A stretch of DNA of 64,000 bases from Yoonia sp. G8-12 (GTDB taxonomy: Bacteria > Pseudomonadota > Alphaproteobacteria > Rhodobacterales > Rhodobacteraceae). The position numbers and the translations under genes were made by a program. The DNA lies in contig NZ_CP151762.1 in the NCBI RefSeq assembly GCF_038443675.1, forward strand, positions 1,550,001-1,614,000, written 5' to 3'. This document shows, piece after piece, positions 8,714 through 17,697 of this stretch (its first letter is position 1; every line of letters begins with the position of its first letter). The notes below the pieces were generated by a model, which was given only the letters and a program-made list of their open reading frames with translations, was not told the DNA's origin and searched no databases.

Positions 8714-9682
8714 TTGACTAGATTATATGACAGCCGCAAACGGATACTTGTGACCGGAGGGGCGGGTTTTGTTGGCTCACATTTGATAGATCGTTTGCTG
8801 GAGCAAGGACACGACGTCCTTTGCGTGGATAATCTGTTTACTGGCAGCAAACGCAACATAGAACATCTCCACAATCACAGCCGCTTTGAGTTGATGCGGC
8901 ATGATGTGACGTTTCCGTTGTACGTCGAGGTAGATGAAATCTATAACTTGGCTTGCCCTGCGTCACCGGTTCATTACCAGCACGATCCGGTCGCCACCAC
9001 AAAGACCTCGGTCCACGGTGCAATCAACATGCTTGGACTCGCTAAGAGGCTCAAATGCAAAATCCTGCAAGCGTCAACAAGCGAAGTTTACGGCGATCCA
9101 AGCGTTCATCCGCAGCCAGAGGAATACTGGGGTAATGTGAACCCTATCGGACCGCGTTCCTGCTATGATGAAGGCAAGCGCTGCGCAGAGACCCTATTTT
9201 TTGACTACCACCGCCAGCACGGTCTTGAAATCAAGGTCGCCCGAATTTTCAATACGTTTGGACCGCGGATGCACCATGCGGACGGCAGAGTAGTTTCAAA
9301 CTTCATTGTCCAAGCACTAGAGGGAGATCCTATCACAATCTATGGTGACGGGAGCCAGACTCGCGCGTTCTGCTATGTAGACGATCTTGTCGAAGGGTTA
9401 GTTCGATTGATGGAAACAGATTCTGGTGTCACTGGCCCGATCAATCTTGGCAACCCCGGTGAGTTTACCATGCTGCAATTGGCTCAAGAAGTCATCTCAC
9501 TGACCGGGTCAAAGTCCGAACTAATATATACGGCCCTTCCTGAAGATGACCCGAGACAACGCCAGCCCGACATAGCAAAAGCAAGGTCGCTATTGGCATG
9601 GGAGCCGACTGTTTCATTAAGGGATGGCCTTCGCCGAACCATCGAACACTTTCAATCTCGCCTGTCCGAGTTGCAGTTTTAG
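8714..9682 (+). CDS. UDP-glucuronate decarboxylase (UXS-type SDR)
   Basis: Extended short-chain dehydrogenase that converts UDP-glucuronate to UDP-xylose using bound NAD. The Rossmann glycine motif TGGAGFVGSH is at about 14-23. The substrate loop YNLACPASPVHYQHDPV and the catalytic Tyr/Lys in CYDEGKRCAE (about residue 150) are those of bacterial UXS enzymes. A TTG at 8714 preceded by AGAAGGA is the only start with a good ribosome site. Its place between glycosyltransferase genes suggests that xylose, or a sugar made from it, enters the polymer. Confidence 0.88.
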   Translation: MTRLYDSRKRILVTGGAGFVGSHLIDRLLEQGHDVLCVDNLFTGSKRNIEHLHNHSRFELMRHDVTFPLYVEVDEIYNLACPASPVHYQHDPVATTKTSVHGAINMLGLAKRLKCKILQASTSEVYGDPSVHPQPEEYWGNVNPIGPRSCYDEGKRCAETLFFDYHRQHGLEIKVARIFNTFGPRMHHADGRVVSNFIVQALEGDPITIYGDGSQTRAFCYVDDLVEGLVRLMETDSGVTGPINLGNPGEFTMLQLAQEVISLTGSKSELIYTALPEDDPRQRQPDIAKARSLLAWEPTVSLRDGLRRTIEHFQSRLSELQF

Positions 9683-9824
9683 CCAATGACCGCGACACGG
9701 TGTGTGTCGTATTTGGTTTGTCATAAAAAGCTGCGCAGCATCCAAGAATCGCCTCAATCGAGACACTTTCTAAAGTTACGACAAGGCAGAATAGTTTAAA
9801 TTTCTCTTAAAGTTTGGAGCGAAC

Positions 9825-12779
9825 ATGGCCCTAGAATTCATCGAAACCACTGGTACCGTTGGTCTGCAACAGGATAGCGAGACTGGTGAATATTTCATCG
9901 TTGAACTGGACGAATCCGGTGCGGCAATTGAAGGAACTGGCACTTTCATTACACGTGAAATTGGCGGAGAGACCGTCAATTTGAGCGATCTGACCTACCC
10001 AGGTTATGTTGCGACACAAGCAGCGGCGGACGACACACCCGACTCTACCGGTTACAAAGTTCTGTTCCAGAACGCTGAAACAGGCGATTTGATCATCTGG
10101 ACCGTAAACGAAGACGGTGGGTACGTCTCTGATGTCAACGTCGCAGGCGATGCGGCCGCAATTCGTGCGACCGAAATTGGGTTTGGAGTTGACGGCCTCG
10201 ACGACGTTGCAGGTATTGGCGCGGAGCCAACCAACACTGTTATCGACTCTACAGCCGACGTCGCTCTCGAGAGCACAGCAAGCGGCGCATATGTTCTCAA
10301 TGACGGTGTGACAACCTTCGCAATCACACGCGACGGTGCGCCGATCACCGATACGACCTATGCAGGTTATATCGCGACTCAAGCAGCTGCAGACGACACA
10401 CCCGGGTCAGATGGCTACAAGGTGCTGTTCGAGAACTCAGACAATGGCGATCTGATCATCTGGACAGTTACAGCCGATGGCGAATTCGTCTCTGATGTCA
10501 ACGTCGCTGGCGATGCTGCTGCAATCCGCGCGACGGAAATCGGGTTCAACGTTGACGGCCTCGATGATGTCGAGGGCATTGGTGTGGCACCATCAACCGA
10601 TCCAAACACTGTTATCGACTTTACAGCCGACGTCGCTCTCGAGAGCACAGCAAGCGGCGCATATGTTCTCAATGATAGCGTAACAACCTTCGCAATCACA
10701 CGCGACGGTGCGCCGATCACCGATACGACCTATGCAGGTTATATCGCGACTCAAGCAGCTGCAGACGACACACCCGGGTCAGATGGCTATAAGGTGCTGT
10801 TCGAGAACTCAGACAATGGTGATCTGTTCGTTTGGACGGTTACCGCAGAAGGCGCATGGGTCTCTGATGTCAACATCGCGGGCGATGCTGCTGCAATCCG
10901 CGCAGCCGAAATCGGTTTCAACGTTGACGGCCTCGATGACGTTCCAGGTATCGGTGAGGAGCCATCAACCGATCCAAACACTGTCATCGACTCTACAGCC
11001 GACGTCGCCCTTGAGAGCACAGCAAGCGGCGCATATGTTCTCAATGACGGTGTGACAACCTTCGCAATCACACGCGACGGTGCGCCGATCACCGATACGA
11101 CCTATGCAGGTTATATCGCGACTCAAGCAGCTGCAGACGACACACCCGGGTCAGATGGCTACAAGGTGCTGTTCGAGAACTCAGACAATGGCGATCTGAT
11201 CATCTGGACAGTTACAGCCGATGGCGAATTCGTCTCTGATGTCAACGTCGCTGGCGATGCAGCTGCAATCCGCGCGACGGAAATCGGGTTCAACGTTGAC
11301 GGCCTCGATGATGTCGAGGGCATTGGTGTGGCACCATCAACCGATCCAAACACTGTTATCGACTTTACAGCCGACGTCGCTCTCGAGAGCACAGCAAGCG
11401 GCGCATATGTTCTCAATGACGGTGTGACAACCTTCGCAATCACACGCGACGGTGCGCCGATCACCGATACGACCTATGCAGGTTATATCGCGACTCAAGC
11501 AGCTGCAGACGACACACCCGGGTCAGATGGCTACAAGGTGCTGTTCGAGAACTCAGACAATGGCGATCTGATTATCTGGACAGTTACAGCCGATGGCGAA
11601 TTCGTCTCTGATGTCAACGTCGCTGGCGATGCAGCTGCAATCCGCGCGACGGAAATCGGGTTCAACGTTGACGGCCTCGATGATGTCGAGGGCATTGGTG
11701 TAGCACCATCAACCGATCCAAACACTGTTATCGACTCTACAGCCGACGTCGCCCTCGAGAGCACAGCAAGCGGCGCATATGTTCTCAATGACGGTGCGAC
11801 AAGTTTCGCAATCACACGTGGCGGCACGCCAATCACCAATACCACCTATGCCGGCTATACCGCGACACAGGCAGCCGCAGATGACACGCCGGAATCCGAT
11901 GGTTACAAGGTTCTGTTTCAAAACACTGAAACTGGCGATTTGATCATCTGGACTTTGGATGCAAACGGCAATTACCTCTCAGAAGTAAATGTTGCGGGCG
12001 ATGCGGCTGCAATCCGCGCGACGGAAATCGGGTTCAATGTTGACGGCCTTGATGACGTTGAAGGCATTGGTGCTGGAGGCGAAAACACAGTCATCGACTT
12101 TACCGACGATGTTGCATTAGAAATCACTGAAAACGGCGGATATGTCCTGAACGATGGCGAGGCGACTTTTGCGATCACACGCATCCCTGCCGCTGGCCTG
12201 AACCCTATTGATATCACCGATACGACCTATTCAGGCTTTACTGCAACACAAGTCGCTGGAGGCGCACCGAACGATGGCTACTTTGTCCTGTTCCAGAACC
12301 CCGATGGCGATCTGTATGTCTGGACTTTGACCGCAAATGGCCAGTACGTCTCTGATTTCAACGTAGCCGGGAATGCTGAGGATACCCGTGCAACAGAAAT
12401 CGGGTTCAACGTCGACGGCCTTGATGATGTTGAAGGTATTGGCGCGACGCTTATCGAAGACATTGGCACAGTCACTTTGACCGAAGGACCGACCGGGCAA
12501 TACTTTGTTAACGAAGGTACAGGACCGGTTGGTCTTACAGGTGACAACGGCGTCGAAATTGTGCCGATTACAGCGTTCGAAGAGGACACGTTCATTTTCA
12601 CAGCTATTGAGGCCGTGGAAGACAACGACGAGGATGGTGGCTTCCAGATCCTTCTGGAAGTGACAAATGCTTCGGATGGGTCTTTTGTAGAATACGATGT
12701 TTGGACGTTTGACGAAACTGGTCTGTTTGAAGAGGATGCAGGCGACCCGTTCCTGTTCGATAACTTCCTTGTAGTCTAA
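9825..12779 (+). CDS. Acidic multi-repeat protein, putative type I secreted matrix protein/adhesin
   Basis: A 984-residue, strongly acidic protein built of seven ~124-residue repeats and a diverged eighth. Each repeat contains a GYKVLF-x5-GDLIIWT strand pair and ends in EIGFNVDGLDDVEGIG. The pattern 'wkv-strand, single Trp, then a degenerate DxNxDG-like loop' resembles the tryptophan-rich Synechocystis C-terminal domain (W_rich_C) seen in type I-secreted proteins; this is pattern recall, not a search result. There is no N-terminal signal peptide. The extreme C-terminus, FLFDNFLVV, has an acidic residue followed by hydrophobics, like many type I secretion signals. ATG 9825 has a TTGGAG ribosome site. 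A PrtD/HlyD-like pair lies at 28.5-31.6 kb. Role inferred: extracellular matrix component. Confidence 0.65.
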   Translation: MALEFIETTGTVGLQQDSETGEYFIVELDESGAAIEGTGTFITREIGGETVNLSDLTYPGYVATQAAADDTPDSTGYKVLFQNAETGDLIIWTVNEDGGYVSDVNVAGDAAAIRATEIGFGVDGLDDVAGIGAEPTNTVIDSTADVALESTASGAYVLNDGVTTFAITRDGAPITDTTYAGYIATQAAADDTPGSDGYKVLFENSDNGDLIIWTVTADGEFVSDVNVAGDAAAIRATEIGFNVDGLDDVEGIGVAPSTDPNTVIDFTADVALESTASGAYVLNDSVTTFAITRDGAPITDTTYAGYIATQAAADDTPGSDGYKVLFENSDNGDLFVWTVTAEGAWVSDVNIAGDAAAIRAAEIGFNVDGLDDVPGIGEEPSTDPNTVIDSTADVALESTASGAYVLNDGVTTFAITRDGAPITDTTYAGYIATQAAADDTPGSDGYKVLFENSDNGDLIIWTVTADGEFVSDVNVAGDAAAIRATEIGFNVDGLDDVEGIGVAPSTDPNTVIDFTADVALESTASGAYVLNDGVTTFAITRDGAPITDTTYAGYIATQAAADDTPGSDGYKVLFENSDNGDLIIWTVTADGEFVSDVNVAGDAAAIRATEIGFNVDGLDDVEGIGVAPSTDPNTVIDSTADVALESTASGAYVLNDGATSFAITRGGTPITNTTYAGYTATQAAADDTPESDGYKVLFQNTETGDLIIWTLDANGNYLSEVNVAGDAAAIRATEIGFNVDGLDDVEGIGAGGENTVIDFTDDVALEITENGGYVLNDGEATFAITRIPAAGLNPIDITDTTYSGFTATQVAGGAPNDGYFVLFQNPDGDLYVWTLTANGQYVSDFNVAGNAEDTRATEIGFNVDGLDDVEGIGATLIEDIGTVTLTEGPTGQYFVNEGTGPVGLTGDNGVEIVPITAFEEDTFIFTAIEAVEDNDEDGGFQILLEVTNASDGSFVEYDVWTFDETGLFEEDAGDPFLFDNFLVV
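10263..11750 (+). repeat. Four near-identical tandem 372-bp coding repeats
   Basis: Units start at 10263, 10635, 11007 and 11379 (exact 372-base period, 124 codons, frame preserved), each opening at GC(T/C)CT(C/T)GAGAGCACAGC. Copies are almost identical in DNA, including silent positions. The flanking copies (before 10263 and after 11751) are clearly diverged. This is the pattern of recent expansion or gene conversion in the middle of an older array. Copy number in this assembly may be collapsed. Confidence 0.9.
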
Positions 12780-12806
12780 GCCAAGACAAATCGATTGCTA
12801 ACACAG

Positions 12807-12835
12807 GGCGGTTCCAAATTAAGTTTGGGACCGCC
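12807..12835 (+). terminator. Hairpin terminator after the repeat-protein gene
   Basis: Stem GGCGGTTCCAAA (12807-12818) / TTTGGGACCGCC (12824-12835) with one G-T pair and a 5-base loop, 27 bases after the stop codon of the repeat protein. The T-run is weak (TAATCATTT), so termination may be partial. Confidence 0.6.
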
Positions 12836-13159
12836 TAATCATTTAAAACCACTGATCCATCGCTTATGCAATCTGGGCTACATGATCAGAACGGCCGGTT
12901 GACAAAAGTCGATAAGCATCGAGATTTGTGATCAGACTTGTGAAAATCTTGAGTGATCCGGCACCAAAGTCACATCCAAAGAGCACGATGTAGATTGACA
13001 CGTGCCACTCAACTTTTGTTGTTACCGCGCGTCTCTGCGATTTTGTCAAGCTAGCGTGTCAGCAGTTCTTGGACGAAAAAATGGGTGCGATCTCTTAAAA
13101 CCAAACACCGACCTGATGTTTTGCATCCACCGACTTGCTTGGTGAGTCTCGAGACAAGA
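12836..13159. other. Non-coding interval before the first insertion sequence
   Basis: About 320 bases between the terminator of the repeat-protein gene and the left end of the first IS. I see no gene, RNA or recognisable mobile remnant in it. It does not show a duplication matching the right side of the IS. Confidence 0.35.
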
Positions 13160-13224
13160 TGACCTGAGCCCCTAAAACTCCTCCACTTTTGAGTAGGATC
13201 TGTCCCAAGCATTGGAGATGGAAT

Positions 13225-13491
13225 TTGAAGAAGTCACGGTTCAGCGAAGAAAAGATCATCGGCATGATCAAGGAGCAGGAAGGTGGCGTCCCTACCGCTG
13301 AGGTTTGCCGCAAGCAAGGCATCAGCACGGCGTCGTTCTACAAATACAAATCGAAGTTTGGCGGGATGGACGTGTCAGATGCGCGCAAGCTGAAAGCGCT
13401 CGAACACGAGAACGCCAAGTTTAAGACGTTTCTAGCGGAACAGATGCTGGACAATGCGATGCTGAAGGATGTGAACTCAAAAAAATGGTAA
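13225..13491 (+). CDS. IS3-family transposase OrfA
   Basis: Helix-turn-helix leader protein of an IS3 element that binds the terminal repeats. The SRFSEEKIIGMIKEQEGGVP start, the HTH stretch and the leucine-zipper-like tail (RKLKALEHENAKFKTFLAEQ) are typical. TTG 13225 with GGAG upstream is the likely start. It ends in TCA AAA AAA TGG TAA. The A7 run is the expected -1 frameshift site that makes the OrfAB fusion transposase with orfB. Confidence 0.82.
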   Translation: MKKSRFSEEKIIGMIKEQEGGVPTAEVCRKQGISTASFYKYKSKFGGMDVSDARKLKALEHENAKFKTFLAEQMLDNAMLKDVNSKKW

Positions 13492-14324
13492 CGCCCGCTG
13501 CAAAGCGGAAAGCAGTGGATCATCTGTGTGATCAGCATGGGGTGAGCCAGCGGCGGGCGTGCGATGTTCGGCAGGTTGACCGGTCGAGTGTGCGGTATCG
13601 CAGCACCCGGCCAGATGATGCTGAACTGCGCAAAGCCATGAAAGAGGCCGCTGCCGAGCGTCGACGTTTCAGATACCGGCGCATTCATATCATGCTAGAG
13701 CTCCTGGGCATCTACATGAACCAGAAGAAGCTACGTCGTTTGTATCGCGAAGAAAGGCTCCAAGTGCGCAAACGGAGCGGCAGGAAGCGCGCCTTGGGCA
13801 CACGCCCTCCGATGATCGTGCCTGAGACCATCAACGCGCGTTGCAGCCTGGACTTCGTTTCGGATGCATTCACCGAAGGGCGCAGGTTTCGTGTGCTGGC
13901 TGTCGTCGATGATTTCAGCCGGGAATGCCTGGCACTTGTTCCGGACACATCGCTGTCGGGCGCGCGGCTGACAAGCGAGTTGGATACGATCATTTCAGTG
14001 CGCGGCATGCCGACAACCATTGTCAGCGATAATGGCACCGAAATGACCAGTTCGGCGGTGCTCGAATGGTGTCAGAAAACGAAGGTCGACTGGCACTACA
14101 TCGCCGCGGGGAAGCCGACACAGAACGCCTTCGTTGAGAGTTTCAACGGCAGTTTCCGCGATGATTGCCTAAACGAAACCCTTTGTTCGTCGCTTGACGA
14201 CGCGAGATCAGAGATCACCAAGTGGAAGGAGGATCACAACCAAAACCGACCGCATTCATCACTGGGCAATCTCACGCCCAAAAAGTTTGTGGCCAAAATA
14301 ACGCTGCAAAAGCGGGCCGCATGA
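13485..14324 (+). CDS. IS3-family transposase OrfB (DDE integrase domain)
   Basis: Catalytic half of the transposase, expressed mainly as an OrfAB fusion by -1 frameshifting at the A7 run before 13485. The 279 residues include the HTH_21 region and an rve domain with the DDE triad: Asp in LDFVSDAF or the nearby VVDDFSRE, Asp in VSDNGTEM, and Glu in AFVESFNGSFRDDCLNE. The conserved Trp of the usual NQRWSLDF block is Cys here (NARCSLDF). Whether the copy is active cannot be told, but it is otherwise full length. Confidence 0.87.
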   Translation: MVTPAAKRKAVDHLCDQHGVSQRRACDVRQVDRSSVRYRSTRPDDAELRKAMKEAAAERRRFRYRRIHIMLELLGIYMNQKKLRRLYREERLQVRKRSGRKRALGTRPPMIVPETINARCSLDFVSDAFTEGRRFRVLAVVDDFSRECLALVPDTSLSGARLTSELDTIISVRGMPTTIVSDNGTEMTSSAVLEWCQKTKVDWHYIAAGKPTQNAFVESFNGSFRDDCLNETLCSSLDDARSEITKWKEDHNQNRPHSSLGNLTPKKFVAKITLQKRAA

Positions 14325-14496
14325 GGCCAGAAATCAATACGCGGGTTCTCCAATTAGCTGGAGGAGACTTGGGTCTCAGGTCACCTTCCGCTCGATATCG
14401 TGAACTATTCATCCGTGATGATGATCCGGGGGCTCCTACGCCAGATACAGATTGACGACGGCCCGACGTAGATTCTGCCGCTGACTGCGTTAACCG

Positions 14497-15592
14497 CTAA
14501 AATATTCTACCTTCTTCTTCTGCCATGGCTAAATTGCTGATATCAACGAAACGTTGGGCGACCTCACGCCAAGTATTGGGGAACTTTTTTCTTTGCTCTG
14601 ACCAGTCCTGAGTTGCACCTCTGGGAACCGTTGTGTCGAGAACCTCTATTGCGCGGGCAAAGGAGGCAAAGCTATCAGGATCAAAATATATCGCGCCGTC
14701 TCCACAAATAGTATGGGCATAAGGCAAGTCTGGACAGACTATTGGTTTTCCCAGCCAAATTGCCTCAATAAGAGGTAGGCCATAACTCTCAGCTTTGGAT
14801 AAAAAGACGAGTGCATCGCTTTGCTCATAGTAGCTCATAACATCAGTGAAATCCAATTCGCCGACACACTTTATCCAAGGAACATCATTGCGGGGGTGAG
14901 ATGTGATGGGATCGTAAAAGTCAGAGACTCAATCCGCCCGTCTAGTGTATTTACCAGTGGTGAATTCAATAACGAATGATTTTTGTGAGGATAAGCGCTT
15001 GCCGGATAAAACAGACGCAATCCCCTGTTCGTTTCTTCTATTGCAATAGTTTCTTCCTTTTTTTCTGTTCTCTTTCTACAACCCACGTTGAAGGTGGATG
15101 GGCAACAACGTGTACGCGTGCTTCTTCAATTTTATATCGCTTACAAAGCGCCGACTTCATGAGGTCAGTTTGAACAATGAAATGTTTTACATACTTTACG
15201 TTCAGTGAGAACAGGAACTGCATTATGCTTGTTTTGATGTATCCTAAGTCCAGGGAATGCTGTTGTATCGCAACAAGGTGTGGATTGTGAACAAGGACAA
15301 CTTGTCCACTTACTTTTCTTATCGGCATATCTCCAAGCACGAGACAGGGTCCAGGTCCTGATAATTCTTTTCTGGGAAAAAGGATTTCAATCGCTCTGGA
15401 TATGGATTTGGGTAGAAATCTCTTCTTTTGAAAAGTTTCTACGTTAAAATCGCCGTTGATATGTTTGAATTGGCCTGTGTTGGGTATCAATACCTTGTTA
15501 ATGCTTGGATTTAAAGCAAGAAGTTCTGGCAACAGGTTCTCTACGAGCCGCGTAGCTCCGAGGCCCTCAACATTAGTCATATGTACGATCAT
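14497..15592 (-). pseudogene. GT4-family glycosyltransferase, broken by two frameshifts
   Basis: Three overlapping frames together make a ~365-residue GT-B glycosyltransferase. The N-terminal half starts MIVHMTNVEGLGATRLVENL at 15592. A middle piece has LRLFYPASAYPHKNHSLLN, the usual nucleotide-binding loop. The C-terminal Glycos_transf_1 half has DALVFLSKAESYGLPLIEAI with the catalytic E-x7-E. The breaks are in an A7 run near 15055 (8 A needed) and a T4 run near 14910 (5 T needed). ATG 15592 overlaps the upstream GT2 stop (ATGA). It lies on the - strand between two IS elements, unlike the rest of the island. The gene is either decayed or mis-sequenced. Confidence 0.75.
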
Positions 15593-16395
15593 CTAATGCC
15601 GCTGCTACTATGGATTTTAGATGGAAAACTGAAGAAATTGCGAATGCCGATCACAACCATCCAAACCAGACCTTTGAAGTAGGCATATAGCCAAGCTAGT
15701 GTGATGGGATATCCGTGTTCCTGCTGGATCTGTCTGACTTCCAACAACGACTTGATCCTGTTCTCACGTAAGGTGGACTTACCGCCTTCATGATGATTGG
15801 CGACGCATAGGTTTTCCAGAAAAACGGGCTCAGCTATGCTTAATGACTGAATAATGATCTTGTAGTCGCCTGCAATCTGCAATTTTGTGTCAAAGCCTCC
15901 AAAATGCTCAAACAGGCTTCGCGCATGAAAAACGCCTTGATGCGGGATGGCCATCTTTGATCGGATGTGCTTCTTGGCGATGTCCCAATTGGGGCCCCAA
16001 AGATGCCTTCGGCCATTGGTACGGATATAATTAATGGCACCGTACGCAATCATTGCATTTTGAGGTACGCTAGCTAATTTTTGCATTGCTTGATCAACAG
16101 AGCCGGGGCCATAGAATGTGTCATCTGCGCCCATAACATAAATCCATTCGCCTGTCGTCCTCTCTAGTGCTTTGTTCAATGCATCGTAGAGCCCGCTATC
16201 AGGTTCACTAATCCACCCGCTTAGTTTATCAGCATATCTTTTGAGTATTTCCAATGTCCCATCAGTCGACGCTCCGTCGGCTATCACGACCTCAATGTGC
16301 GGATAGGTCTGCATGAAGATACTATCTAAGCATTTCTCTAAAGTAGTGGAACAATTGTAAGTCGCAATGATGATCGATAGTTTCGTTGTGTTCAT
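15589..16395 (-). CDS. Glycosyltransferase family 2
   Basis: GT-A-fold transferase adding a sugar to the lipid-linked repeat unit. The 268-residue chain begins KLSIIIATYNCSTTLEKCLD. It has the nucleotide-binding IEVVIADGASTDGT block and a GADDTFYGPGS motif as the metal-binding DXD equivalent. It resembles WcaA/colanic-acid-type transferases. The product is complete and translationally coupled to the following GT4 gene. Both genes run opposite to the surrounding island, inside the IS-bounded segment. Confidence 0.85.
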   Translation of the reverse strand: MNTTKLSIIIATYNCSTTLEKCLDSIFMQTYPHIEVVIADGASTDGTLEILKRYADKLSGWISEPDSGLYDALNKALERTTGEWIYVMGADDTFYGPGSVDQAMQKLASVPQNAMIAYGAINYIRTNGRRHLWGPNWDIAKKHIRSKMAIPHQGVFHARSLFEHFGGFDTKLQIAGDYKIIIQSLSIAEPVFLENLCVANHHEGGKSTLRENRIKSLLEVRQIQQEHGYPITLAWLYAYFKGLVWMVVIGIRNFFSFPSKIHSSSGIR

Positions 16396-16413
16396 TCAGA
16401 TAGTCCCACTCAT

Positions 16414-17624
16414 TGACCTGAGCCCCTAGTCTCCTCCAGCTTTAGGCGGAGTCCTTGGGGTTAAAGCTTTGGCGTTAAGCAGCCATCTTGTCCATCACCT
16501 TTCTCTGCAAGAATTCCATCGGCGTCAGGTTTCCCAATGCTGAATGTGGTCTGCGCCAGTTGTAATCCCCTTGCCATTCTTCCAGCGTCTCCCGTGGATC
16601 ACCTAATGAGCCAAACAACGTTTCATTGAGACATTCATCTCGCAGTTTGCCGTTGAAGCTTTCGATGAAACCGTTCTGTTGGGGCTTTCCGGGAGCGATA
16701 TAATGCCAATCGATACCCGCCATCTGAACCCAATTTAGGATCGCCATACTGGTGAACTCAGTTCCATTGTCTGAAACTATTGTCTTTTGCATACCGCGTT
16801 CAGCGATGATCTGATCCAGCTCACGCACAACGCGCTGGCCAGACAGCGACGTGTCAGCCACCAGCGCCAGGTTCTCTCGGCTGTAATCATCCGCGACGGC
16901 CAGAATGCGGAAGCGACGCCCGACTGTCAGAGCATCTGACACAAAATCCAAGCTCCAGCGTTGGTTCAGGCCATCCACTGCCCGGCAGTGGTTTGCTTGA
17001 AAACCATGAGAGGGAGGCAGCACCATTGGCTTCCTTGTGCCCAAAGCACGCTTTCTGCCACCTCTGCGTCGCACCTGCAGCTTCTCTTCACGGTAGATCC
17101 CCCTCACTTTCTTGTGGTTCACCTCAAAGCCCTCCCGCAAAATCATCACATCGATGCGGCGGCAACCAAACCGACGCCGTTCACGAGATACGCGTTTGAT
17201 TGCATCTCGTAGTACGGCATCATCACAACGATGCGACACATACCGCACCGTTGACCGATCAATCTGCAGCAAATTACACGCCCGTCGCTGGCTCACACCG
17301 TGTGCTTCGCACAGGTGAACCACCGCTTCCCGCCCTACAGCAGGCGTCACCATTTTTTTTGAATTGATGTCTCGCAACATAGCGTTGTCCAACATTTGTT
17401 TGGCCAACAGCTTCTTCAGCTTGCCGTTCTCGTCTTCAAGCGCCCGCAGCCGCTTCGCATCAGACGGCACCATGCCGCCGACATACATCGGCGGTCTTCT
17501 CACCAACTTCCTGCTCCTTGATCATTACGATGATCTGTTCGTCCATGAATCGCGCCTTCATTTGTCCGTCCTTTTGTTGGGCGGACTCTACACAAATTTT
17601 GAGGAGTTTTAGGGGCTCAGGTCA
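16414..17624 (-). mobile_element. IS3-family insertion sequence B (damaged)
   Basis: A second element of the same general type as A, in the opposite orientation. The ends are TGACCTGAGCCCCTAGTCTC from 16414 and, at 17624, the complement of TGACCTGAGCCCCTAAAACT. The coding part differs clearly from A at the protein level, so the two are relatives rather than copies. The flanks are CTCAT on the left and AAGG on the right. The right AAGG matches the complement of IS A's right flank (CCTT). Confidence 0.87.
16475..17561 (-). pseudogene. IS3-family transposase, orfA truncated and fused in frame to orfB
   Basis: The long open frame 17506-16475 reads through the end of orfA straight into orfB (RDINSKKMVTPAVGRE), because the A-run at the junction has 8 A instead of the 7 that would need a -1 shift. 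The true orfA start is probably ATG 17561 (MKARFMDEQIIVMIKEQEVG). After EKTADVCRRHG the frame is lost, and the ISxATFYKYKxKFGG block is missing, so an internal deletion removed part of the HTH domain. The DDE domain looks intact (LDFVSD, VSDNGTEF, FIESFNG) and carries a short insertion before NQRWSLDF. Probably inactive. Confidence 0.8.
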
Positions 17625-17697
17625 AAGGGTCTTGATCTACAGCTGTTTGTGCAAAAATGACTTGAATGATGCAAAGTTGATCAACTAGACATACGAA

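Larger units (their letters stand above)
13160..14383 (+). mobile_element. IS3-family insertion sequence A
   Basis: A complete ~1.2-kb element with imperfect terminal inverted repeats: left TGACCTGAGCCCCTAAAACT from 13160, right end at 14383 whose complement reads TGACCTGAGACCCAAGTCTC. It encodes the usual two overlapping frames, orfA and orfB. The flanking bases (AAGA left, CCTT right) are not a direct repeat, which is unexpected for a simple insertion. The right flank instead fits the right flank of the second IS once the intervening segment is turned round. Confidence 0.88.

Noticed and set aside
10263..11750. CRISPR or satellite array
   Set aside because: The 372-base period is a whole number of codons, the frame is kept throughout and the units encode a conserved protein domain. 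There are no short direct repeats with spacers.
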